Source of the DNA: a virus
Direction: 5' to 3' (one strand)
Length of the DNA: 36,745 bases
Virus record (IMG/VR): IMGVR_UViG_3300048839_000775
Span: 1-36,745 of that record
The position numbers and the translations under genes were made by a program. The notes under the pieces are model-generated. The model was given only the letters and a program-made list of their open reading frames with translations. It was not told where the DNA came from and did no database searches. Each line of letters opens with the position of its first letter. The stretch's first letter is position 1. Below, piece after piece: positions 31,170 through 36,745 of this stretch.

Positions 31170-31603
31170 CCCGCCCCCATCTTCTGTTTAATTTCGGATA
31201 GTGTTTCATATGCCTTAACGCCAAGTGATCCGATTGAACATTTTTTATATTTTTCGTAAATTTGTGCTCTACTTAAATTCTCATCATCAAAAATAAACTG
31301 ATGATTTTCTTTTGTTGCAAATGCTGCATAAAACTCCAAACACTCAATCGCCTTTAATAAATCGTCGAGCAGGAAATTGGCTCCGGCCCTGACAGAGTCT
31401 TCTGTAATCAGACACAGTGGTTCATCGCTTGTTGGGAATCCGTATTTTTCACAAACATTAAGCGCAGCCTCAACCTGAATTTTTGTTAATTTCTCAATCC
31501 TCGCCTCAAGTAACTTGCGTGTGTCGGTCATGGGTTGTGACTCATGCGCATTCTGATGAACAGGACAATTCCTAGAGTTTATTTCGTGGCATACGCAGGT
31601 CAT
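31166..31603 (-). CDS. Accessory protein with CxC...C start and EIKQKMG end
   Basis: A 145-residue protein. The N-terminus has CVCHEINSRNCPVH, a possible metal site. The body is helical, and the C-terminus ETLSEIKQKMGAG resembles two neighbours. An internal ATG (MTDTRKLLE) is a possible shorter start, but the 31603 ATG overlaps the upstream TGA. Function unknown. Confidence 0.6.
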   Translation of the reverse strand: MTCVCHEINSRNCPVHQNAHESQPMTDTRKLLEARIEKLTKIQVEAALNVCEKYGFPTSDEPLCLITEDSVRAGANFLLDDLLKAIECLEFYAAFATKENHQFIFDDENLSRAQIYEKYKKCSIGSLGVKAYETLSEIKQKMGAG

Positions 31604-31770
31604 AGTTCACCCAGTCTAATAGACCAAACATGAGCCATGCTCCACGCAAAGGTTTTGTTGTTACCGAAAAATGTATAGCGACTGTCACGGATGCCCCATG
31701 GATGCCTTGTTTTAGTATCAACAATTAATAGCTCGTCATATCGCCAATCATAAAAAACAACTTCACTCAT
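31600..31770 (-). CDS. 56-residue hypothetical protein
   Basis: It starts at ATG 31770 after a GGATGAGGG leader and ends in a TGA that overlaps the next start (ATGA). The protein (MSEVVFYDWRYDELLIVDTK, ending SIRLGEL) is aromatic-rich, probably a small beta domain. The frame is supported by both-sided coupling. Unrecognised. Confidence 0.58.
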   Translation of the reverse strand: MSEVVFYDWRYDELLIVDTKTRHPWGIRDSRYTFFGNNKTFAWSMAHVWSIRLGEL

Positions 31771-31801
31771 CCCTCATCCCCTTCCGGCTTGTGTTTGTGG
31801 G

Positions 31802-32038
31802 TTATAATTTGGTCCAATACGTTTGTGGCTTTTCAATTTTATACTTCCACTCATTTGCCCATATTCTTTGCGCGACATATTCAAGCTCTTTTGGAGCGCC
31901 CAAAGACCAGCCATCGCCACGCATAAACCCAACATCAGGACTAAACCCCATTTCAAATGCCTTGCGCATAGAAACAGCAGTGCCTTCGTGATCAATTACA
32001 ACCCTACTAAATCCTTCAAAAACTTTTTCTTCACTCAT
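31802..32038 (-). CDS. Hypothetical accessory protein
   Basis: A 78-residue protein beginning MSEEKVFEGFSRVVIDHEGT with a strong AAAGGAGAG leader. A competing reading frame (31774-31995) overlaps it but lacks a comparable start signal. Mixed alpha/beta, Trp/Tyr-rich end. Unrecognised. Confidence 0.52.
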   Translation of the reverse strand: MSEEKVFEGFSRVVIDHEGTAVSMRKAFEMGFSPDVGFMRGDGWSLGAPKELEYVAQRIWANEWKYKIEKPQTYWTKL

Positions 32039-32070
32039 CCCATCTCTCCTTTGTGTGTTAGGGGTTGGTT

Positions 32071-32253
32071 TTATTCTTTAATTCCTAAAGCCTTACACAT
32101 TCTTTTCTTTTGTAGTTTAATTTCCAAGCTCAACAAAATACAGCCAAGCCTCTGCTCTTCCATGTTTGTATCTATTGCCAGTGATGCTAACTTTAAGTGA
32201 TCTGCTAATGACATTTTTTCTATTTTGCTTGCAACTTCTTCTACGTTACTCAT
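32071..32253 (-). CDS. Small helical hypothetical protein
   Basis: A 60-residue protein (MSNVEEVASKIEKMSLADHL, KLASLAIDTNMEEQRLG). The ATG at 32253 has GGTGAGGGG upstream. An earlier frame start at 32274 overlaps the membrane protein. Unrecognised. Confidence 0.48.
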   Translation of the reverse strand: MSNVEEVASKIEKMSLADHLKLASLAIDTNMEEQRLGCILLSLEIKLQKKRMCKALGIKE

Positions 32254-32257
32254 CCCC

Positions 32258-32437
32258 TCACCAAACCAATCCAATTACGAATGTCCAAAACCAGAGGCAG
32301 AGTAAAAACGAACACACCCACACAACTAAAATCATCATGCGTGATGCAAACTTCTCGTGCGCTATAGATTCATCAGACCTAATCCACCTAAACTCTTCTA
32401 TTCGTCCTGACATACGAACAACTTTTTTAGCCGACAT
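32258..32437 (-). CDS. Small membrane protein
   Basis: A 59-residue protein. The N-terminal half is charged (MSAKKVVRMSGRIEEFRWIR) and the C-terminal half is one strong hydrophobic helix (MMILVVWVCSFLLCLWFWTF). It overlaps the HTH gene by 11 bp. Could be an early membrane-acting accessory (for example exclusion or inhibition of lysis), but nothing specific is visible. Confidence 0.5.
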   Translation of the reverse strand: MSAKKVVRMSGRIEEFRWIRSDESIAHEKFASRMMILVVWVCSFLLCLWFWTFVIGLVW

Positions 32438-32690
32438 GCCTACCACCTGCTTTTAAAAATTCTTTGTTCAGCCGACTTACAACATCTGAAATAATCGCTT
32501 CCTTCAAATCACTTGGATTTAATTTTAATATTTTTGATAATTTAAAAACCTGCTTCATTGAAACGGCACAAATGCCACGCTCGCAGTTGGAAATAAATTG
32601 CGCTGATCTAAGCCCAAGGGCTTTTGAAACGTCACCTTGCGATAAGCCTAACTTCATCCGTTGCTTTTTTATTAACTGGCCCGACTTCAT
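32427..32690 (-). CDS. XRE-family helix-turn-helix regulator
   Basis: An 87-residue protein with a full XRE domain: LIKKQRMKLGLSQGDVSKAL, GLRSAQFISNCERGI, then VFKLSKILKLNPSDL. It lies in the early replication/accessory region, away from the lysogeny switch. It could repress early genes or regulate host targets. Confidence 0.8.
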   Translation of the reverse strand: MKSGQLIKKQRMKLGLSQGDVSKALGLRSAQFISNCERGICAVSMKQVFKLSKILKLNPSDLKEAIISDVVSRLNKEFLKAGGRHVG

Positions 32691-32863
32691 AAGCTTTTAT
32701 CCTGAAACAACTGCTGCAATATTCTAGGCTTTGGCTTTCTGGCTCTTAAAATTCGAGTACACTCAATACATCGTCTTTCTGACTTGAACTCACATTTATA
32801 AAAATGATCCACAAACTTAATCTCTTTGCACGTATTGCAACGCCTTAGCTGATTCGCATTCAT
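32687..32863 (-). CDS. Small two-CxxC zinc-finger protein
   Basis: A 58-residue protein from ATG 32863 (MNANQLRRCNTCKEIK) with CNTC and CIEC pairs forming one zinc finger, and an Arg/Lys-rich tail. The ATG overlaps the upstream TGA. The family is common in phages (HNH-less zinc fingers), with DNA or RNA binding possible. Confidence 0.62.
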   Translation of the reverse strand: MNANQLRRCNTCKEIKFVDHFYKCEFKSERRCIECTRILRARKPKPRILQQLFQDKSL

Positions 32864-33294
32864 ATTCTCATCTCCTTTTCTTTCATAAATTGAGCCCATG
32901 GGTAATCATCATCAACGCCAGCGGCTCGCCTTGCCTTCAAACGGATTTTTTCAACTTCAAGCGCTTCGAGTAAATTGTTACAGCCGGGGTAATCAGAGGC
33001 CAAAAATTTAGCCAAGCCATCGTTTTTGTAATCAGGGGAAAAAATTGGAGAGCCAGCTTGCACTGCCTTGGCTCTGGCTTCAGCCCTTGCCGCGTCCCTA
33101 AAGTCTTGAGGCAGTGGTGCCACACGAGATGAATCCAGAAAGTGATTTACAATCTTTTGAAACGCATACGAGTCTACTGCATTGACGTGTTCATAAATTC
33201 TAAGCATCACAGGATTTGGAAACGACTGCTTCCATCTGGCTACTATCGGAATCATGATGTTATGGAAAACCTCACTGCTCATTTTGGGCATCAT
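32860..33294 (-). CDS. Helicase-loader-like replication protein
   Basis: A 144-residue protein. Its N-terminal part (IARWKQSFPNPVMLRIYEH-like, then VDSYAFQKIVNHFLDSSRVA, PLPQDFRDAA) follows the pattern of small phage replication proteins such as gp39P/lambda P-type helicase loaders. It is encoded directly after the O-like initiator, the usual order. It likely recruits the host DnaB helicase. The family match is by pattern, without a diagnostic active site. Confidence 0.6.
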   Translation of the reverse strand: MMPKMSSEVFHNIMIPIVARWKQSFPNPVMLRIYEHVNAVDSYAFQKIVNHFLDSSRVAPLPQDFRDAARAEARAKAVQAGSPIFSPDYKNDGLAKFLASDYPGCNNLLEALEVEKIRLKARRAAGVDDDYPWAQFMKEKEMRI

Positions 33295-34040
33295 GCATTA
33301 CCCCTTTGCTCTTGGTGTTTTTTGGCATACTCAATAAAAGGGATTTCTTCGTTACTAAAGCTCTCGACAGCACCATAGTCGGGCTCTAAACAGTCCATCC
33401 ATGTGGATGCCCATGTTGAAAAAAGTTTTATATATTTCGGCTCTGTTTTATTAGCCACGCATTGCGCCCGATATCTTTGAGCAGCCGTTTTGATATCTTC
33501 AATGCTGGCCCCAGCCTCAACATCAGCCATGAGGCGCTTAAGACCAAGGGCCTTGCCTTCTTTTCTGGGATAGAGTTTATAAATTTGCTCAAGTTCCGCT
33601 AAAATCGAACTTTTTTTAGCCTCTTGTTCTTTTTCTTTATCTTGATATTGATCTTTATCTTTATCTTGTTCTTTATCCTCAAGGGTTTTGAAACCCTTTC
33701 GATACCCTTTCAATAGGTTTAGCTTTTCAAGCCTCTTTAGGACAGGTCGGTGGGGTTTACAATCTTCAGACAGGGTCCCGTATTGAAAATCGATGAATCC
33801 TACAATCATCAACTTTTCGTTTTTGTCGATGAGAGTGATCCGGTCACCAAAACAAGACCTGATCTCATTAAGCGACACCGGCTCGCCAACGTGAAACCCG
33901 ATAGATTCTAGGTCAATATCCCAAATCCCTGCCATGTCGCAGTTGTCGCGCAAGAACTCCCATGTGCACTTCATCTTTGGCGTGAGCTTCCTAAACCAAG
34001 ACTTTCCCCATTTATCCGTATCAGTGAAACGCTTCGCCAT
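33291..34040 (-). CDS. O-like replication initiator
   Basis: A 249-residue protein. The N-terminal winged-helix-like domain (DKWGKSWFRKLTPKMKCTWE to about residue 100) is followed by a Lys/Asp/Glu/Gln-rich linker with DKDKDQYQDKEKEQE (about 125-140). The C-terminal helical domain has LYPRKEGKALGLKRL, IKTAAQRYRAQC and EPKYIKLFSTWASTWMD, found in phage replication proteins. The linker region contains repeats at DNA level that could be the origin, as in lambda O. Confidence 0.72.
   Translation of the reverse strand: MAKRFTDTDKWGKSWFRKLTPKMKCTWEFLRDNCDMAGIWDIDLESIGFHVGEPVSLNEIRSCFGDRITLIDKNEKLMIVGFIDFQYGTLSEDCKPHRPVLKRLEKLNLLKGYRKGFKTLEDKEQDKDKDQYQDKEKEQEAKKSSILAELEQIYKLYPRKEGKALGLKRLMADVEAGASIEDIKTAAQRYRAQCVANKTEPKYIKLFSTWASTWMDCLEPDYGAVESFSNEEIPFIEYAKKHQEQRGNA
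33633..33700. other. Possible origin region inside the initiator gene
   Basis: Four CTTTATC direct repeats (33635, 33653, 33659, 33671) in an AT-rich low-complexity tract are followed by a perfect 8-bp-arm inverted repeat AAGGGTTTTGAAACCCTT (33681-33698). Origins embedded in the linker region of the initiator gene are known in lambdoid phages. The repeats could also just reflect the Asp-Lys repeats they encode. Confidence 0.35.
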
Positions 34041-34358
34041 TTGCCCCCCCGGCTGCGACTGTTGTTGTTTGTTAAAAATGAAAATTTTGATGTATTTTTT
34101 GGTGTCATAGTGGCGTCACTATGTGCATCAGACGACTGCAAATGACTCATTTTGAGGCAAATGCGAATTATAGAAACTTGTTTTATTTCCTGTGCGAAAG
34201 CACTGAATTTACTAGTGAAGTGGTGCCCCGGGCCGGACTTGAACCGGCACGACAGTGTAACCCGTCTCAGGATTTTAAGTCCTGTTGAGCTTTCTCTTAT
34301 GTATTTAATACTACTAGGCATTGTCAAATGAAGAGAGGTCGATGGCGTCATGGTGGCG
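34041..34358. other. Non-coding attachment-site region (318 bp)
   Basis: There is no convincing gene between the initiator and integrase. The interval holds the tRNA-Leu-like core (34221-34284) and integrase arm-type candidate sites with core TGGCGTCA at 34111, 34343 and 34354. The leftmost is inside a perfect inverted repeat, CATAGTGGCGTCACTATG (34106-34123), and reads GTCACTAT like the known lambda arm-site consensus. The rightmost overlaps the integrase stop codon. Confidence 0.7.
34221..34284 (-). other. attP core: 3' half of a tRNA-Leu(UAA) gene
   Basis: On the minus strand the sequence reads anticodon stem-loop (CAGGA-CTTAAAA-TCCTG, anticodon TAA), a variable arm (GAC...GTC), T-arm (GCCGG TTCAAGT CCGGC), acceptor 3' strand CCGGGGC, discriminator A and CCA. 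The 5' half of a tRNA is missing, so this is not a functional tRNA. Tyrosine integrases commonly use such 3' ends so the host tRNA is rebuilt on integration. The expected host target is a tRNA-Leu(UAA) gene with GCCCCGG as 5' acceptor strand. Confidence 0.88.
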
Positions 34359-35474
34359 TCACTCTCTACTTCTTTTTACATCAACGTCGAAGCTCACTGA
34401 CTCACCGAAACCTTTTAGCCTGTTGCCTGAAAGCTCCGAATAAATGTCTGTAGTCGTGCTTGATGCGTGACCAAGTATAGCCTGAAGCGCTTTAATATTG
34501 CCCGTATTAAGCGCAAACTCTCGACCATAGGTGTGACGTAGGGCATGAGGATGTGTGTCGATTTTAGACGCCTTGGCGATGTTATTAACGACCTCCCAAA
34601 TCTCACGCGGTCCATAGAATTTACCCGAAGGCTTTGTAAACACAAAATCACTCGGCGCGTTAAACTTAGTGGCCTTTTTATGTGCCGCCAATATCGAAAT
34701 TAAATTTTCTGGAACAGGAACATCTCTTGTCGCATAAACTCCACGCTTGGTGCCACCCTCAACGCTGTTTGATGCCTGAACATATCTTTGTGATATATGA
34801 AACTGTCTGGTCTTAAAATTAACAGACGACCACTTTAGCGCGATAAGCTCCTGTTTTCTGAGCCCCGACATTAAAAACACACAGGCCACAGTAAAATGAA
34901 AACTATCAATTTTTTTTGCCGTTTCAATAAATCGTAGGCATTCATCAGAATCAGCCAAAACCTTTGGCCTTTTTGTGCCCATGCGCTGCTCTTTTATTTT
35001 AAGCCCAAGGACAGGATTAAATTTTACCAGTGGCGGCTGTTCGTTTAATGCATCGCTGAAAATTACCGAAAGCAATGCTTTAACTCTTGTTCTGGTTGAG
35101 TTGGATATTCTAAAGTTTGGTTTTAAAAAACCATCCTCTGATATTTTTAATAGAAAATATCTAATCTGTGCACCAGTAATTTCTGACAATGGCAACTCTG
35201 ACATTATTGGCAATATGTAGTCCCTTAACCGCTGCTCATCAGAATTCCAAGTTGCTGGGCCGTAATCTTTCATTCTCTTTTTGATCCAGACGCTGGCCCA
35301 TTCTATGAACTTAATCCCATCGCCATCATCATGCATAATAGTGCCGTCACGAAGAAATTGTTTTTTTCTTCGCATCTGATGGTACCACTCTTCTGCATCT
35401 GATCTTTTTGTAAATCTAGGCGATGAATATAACTCACCGCCGACTCGTATGAATCGACGATAAATCTTGCTCAT
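34359..35474 (-). CDS. int: Tyrosine-family phage integrase
   Basis: A 371-residue integrase with all catalytic elements visible: Arg206 in SGLRKQELIALKW, HALRH (His310, Arg313, His314), GHASSTTT (His336) and the nucleophile Tyr345 in TDIYS. The N-terminal arm-binding and SAM-like core domain cover residues 1-165. It starts at ATG 35474, overlapping the HTH gene stop (ATGA). It lies next to the attP core, whose crossover would fall in the anticodon stem-loop. Confidence 0.95.
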   Translation of the reverse strand: MSKIYRRFIRVGGELYSSPRFTKRSDAEEWYHQMRRKKQFLRDGTIMHDDGDGIKFIEWASVWIKKRMKDYGPATWNSDEQRLRDYILPIMSELPLSEITGAQIRYFLLKISEDGFLKPNFRISNSTRTRVKALLSVIFSDALNEQPPLVKFNPVLGLKIKEQRMGTKRPKVLADSDECLRFIETAKKIDSFHFTVACVFLMSGLRKQELIALKWSSVNFKTRQFHISQRYVQASNSVEGGTKRGVYATRDVPVPENLISILAAHKKATKFNAPSDFVFTKPSGKFYGPREIWEVVNNIAKASKIDTHPHALRHTYGREFALNTGNIKALQAILGHASSTTTDIYSELSGNRLKGFGESVSFDVDVKRSRE

Positions 35475-35764
35475 TTTTTAGCCCACTCAGCCTCTATGAA
35501 TTCCGCAATCCACTCAGGTGTTGTATAATATCTGCCACGCATTTTTTTAAACTGCAGTGACCCTTCGTTTCTGTACTCTTCAATAGTTCTATAATGACGA
35601 TTGAGGATTTCGGCTGCTTTTTTTTGAGTTATAAGCTCTGGCAAATCCTCTGACCTCAATACGGTCATTTGCTCAAACTTATGAACTTTTCGAGCACTCT
35701 CCTTAAACTTCTTTGGATCTACATCCCACCAATTTTTTTCTATTTTAACTTTTCTTGCTCCCAC
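35471..35764 (-). CDS. MerR/excisionase-type HTH protein
   Basis: A 97-residue protein. A charged N-terminus precedes LITQKKAAEILNRHYRTIEE and a wing-like GRYYTTPEWIAEFIE, the winged-helix form of excisionase/AlpA/MerR-like proteins. It sits directly upstream of and coupled to the integrase. Best guess is an excisionase or directionality factor, or a regulator of int. Confidence 0.72.
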   Translation of the reverse strand: MGARKVKIEKNWWDVDPKKFKESARKVHKFEQMTVLRSEDLPELITQKKAAEILNRHYRTIEEYRNEGSLQFKKMRGRYYTTPEWIAEFIEAEWAKK

Positions 35765-36441
35765 TTTAGCCCCTCCTCAATTTCGTCTACTGCCTCGCCA
35801 AGTTGTGGCAAAAAACCACACTCAAATTTTTTAATAACATTTAATTCAAGAACGTCATCAACTCTTCGCAAAGAGTCATGAGAAATACTACGAGAGCCAG
35901 ACTGGAAGCTGTCAACATACACAATGGCGACATCCTCCCATATACACTTTTCGCAAGAGTAATCTTCATTAGAAATCTCAAGTGATCTATTTTCCAGCTC
36001 TTCACAGAAATCGCACTTAATTACAAGCGCCGTGTCGTCGTCATCATAATATCCATATTTTAAATAGTCCTCATCATACTCATCAATAATCTGAACAACT
36101 CCATAGGATGTGCTTTTTACGTCTACAATTTCGGGCTCACGTAAATGTTCGCTGGATGGAAATATATTTAAGTCTCTAGTCTCCAAAATATAAGATAAAA
36201 TTTCGTCATTGCGTCTAAACCACTCGCCGCGAATGTTTAAATGAGAAAATTTTAGGTGCAAAGATGCCTCTGTATTAGAGTTTTCTTCAAATTTCATTAC
36301 GCCTAAAACTTGTAATTTTTCGGGATGCGATATTTGCAAAGCACTAAGGCGCTTCTTTATATCAACGGCCTTGCCAATCTTAATCGGGCCATCCTGATAA
36401 GAAACGAAATAAACATATTCTTGTTTTTTTTCAAGACTCAC
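35740..36441 (-). CDS. T5orf172/GIY-YIG-like protein with zinc finger
   Basis: A 233-residue protein. The N-terminal ~100 residues (YVYFVSYQDGPIKIGKAVDI, KKRLSALQISHPEKLQVL, HLKFSHLNIRGEWFR) match the T5orf172/Mug113 subset of GIY-YIG-like domains. An acidic Asp/Tyr-rich linker follows, then CDFCEE...CEKC, a probable zinc finger, and an acidic C-terminus. It overlaps the HTH gene by 25 bp. A nuclease or DNA-binding role is expected for this domain. Function unproven. Confidence 0.75.
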   Translation of the reverse strand: MSLEKKQEYVYFVSYQDGPIKIGKAVDIKKRLSALQISHPEKLQVLGVMKFEENSNTEASLHLKFSHLNIRGEWFRRNDEILSYILETRDLNIFPSSEHLREPEIVDVKSTSYGVVQIIDEYDEDYLKYGYYDDDDTALVIKCDFCEELENRSLEISNEDYSCEKCIWEDVAIVYVDSFQSGSRSISHDSLRRVDDVLELNVIKKFECGFLPQLGEAVDEIEEGLKWEQEKLK

Positions 36442-36450
36442 GCTAGCCCC

Positions 36451-36745
36451 TTAACTCGCATCTTCAGAATGATCTTCTAAAATATTGTCCTTAATAGTTT
36501 CTAATTCTTGTCGTGCTACAACATCAATAATATTGATTTTTACAAGGTCGCTGTTTTTCTCATGGCCTGTGAGGTTATTAAGTGCAGCCTTTAAAGACCC
36601 CACTGTCATGAAAACGTCGATTGATTTTATCTCAACGTCAGGCGAGTCATTGGGCTCAATAGACACAGGCGTGATTTTTCTGCTCGTGCCATTCGAGTGG
36701 TCATATTCAACTGTAGATTCTAGGTTTAGCTCCCAGTCGTAAGAT
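36451..36745 (-). CDS. Second copy of the end-spanning hypothetical gene, 5' end cut
   Basis: The frame is open from the window edge (first full codon at 36744) through SYDWELNLESTVEYDHSNGT and onward to a stop at 36451. A GTG at 36666 is an internal codon, not the start. The C-terminus is acidic (NILEDHSEDAS). It aligns residue by residue with the left-edge gene, mostly with synonymous changes. It lies 9 bp upstream of the T5orf172-like gene. Family unknown. Confidence 0.78.
   Translation of the reverse strand, partial: SYDWELNLESTVEYDHSNGTSRKITPVSIEPNDSPDVEIKSIDVFMTVGSLKAALNNLTGHEKNSDLVKINIIDVVARQELETIKDNILEDHSEDAS
36539..36745. repeat. Right copy of the diverged end-to-end repeat
   Basis: Direct-orientation partner of 1-207, about 23 mismatches in 200 bases and no gaps over that span. 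The last ~7 bases diverge more strongly. Together the copies place both window ends inside the same gene. Confidence 0.9.

Noticed and set aside
31774-31995. Hydrophobic 73-residue frame on the minus strand
   Set aside because: It overlaps the better supported gene at 31802-32038, which has a strong ribosome-binding site and fits the gene spacing.
34221-34290. A functional tRNA-Leu gene
   Set aside because: Only the anticodon arm to CCA is present; the D-arm and 5' acceptor strand are missing from the adjoining sequence, so it is an attachment core.
33971-34351. 126-residue open frame spanning the attachment site
   Set aside because: It covers the tRNA-Leu fragment and arm-site candidates, has unremarkable composition and no ribosome-binding site, and overlaps the initiator start.

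Overview
The window is best read as a complete or near-complete temperate phage genome of the P22-like podovirus type, moderately AT-rich, infecting a Gram-negative bacterium. The family calls come from the protein sequences: a P22-type portal, scaffold, coat, gp4-, gp10- and gp7-like block in the P22 order, two tail fibres, a TerS/TerL pair, a CI/Cro-type switch, a tyrosine integrase, and an attachment site that copies the 3' half of a tRNA-Leu(UAA) gene with encoded CCA. The host species cannot be named from this. The first and last ~200 bp are diverged copies (about 88% identical by hand count) of one gene. The attP-like site lies between phage genes rather than at an edge. Both facts fit a circular map opened inside that gene.

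Layout. Almost everything is on the minus strand. From the switch at 2.5-3.2 kb, leftward genes run: Cro-like regulator, Sak4-like ATPase, SSB-like protein, YqaJ-type exonuclease, the end-spanning gene, and, across the ends, a T5orf172/GIY-YIG-like gene, a small HTH (possible excisionase), integrase, attP region, O-like initiator with a possible internal origin, a helicase-loader-like gene, and a string of small accessory genes down to 29.0 kb, including an adenine methyltransferase. At 28.4-29.0 kb a ribbon-helix-helix (RHH) regulator and a phage GroES diverge. Continuing leftward come a ParB-like protein, a second adenine methyltransferase with an LQx repeat tract, TerS, two small genes and TerL. 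A rightward ECF-like sigma factor sits between TerL and portal. Then follow portal, scaffold, coat, a small gene, a glycosyltransferase, gp4-like, gp10-like, ejection proteins, an HNH nuclease, two fibres, and a lysis/envelope cluster down to 4.6 kb. A rightward block next to the repressor (exported BamE-like protein, LuxR-type HTH, coiled-coil protein) looks like lysogen-expressed cargo.

How it may work together. Three palindromic operators lie between the CI-like and Cro-like genes. The most interesting regulatory signal is a second one: 10-bp-phased ATC(T/G)AT half-sites occur in both divergent intergenic regions, RHH/GroES (28597-28622) and portal/sigma factor (23810-23845), with identical geometry. 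This suggests that the RHH protein controls itself, the phage co-chaperonin, the phage sigma factor and the structural operon as one regulon. That is inference from sequence pattern. The co-chaperonin makes sense because P22-type coat proteins are known GroEL/ES clients.

Limits: small accessory genes are mostly unrecognised, no canonical endolysin was found, and start codons were chosen by overlap with neighbours and by visible ribosome-binding sites.
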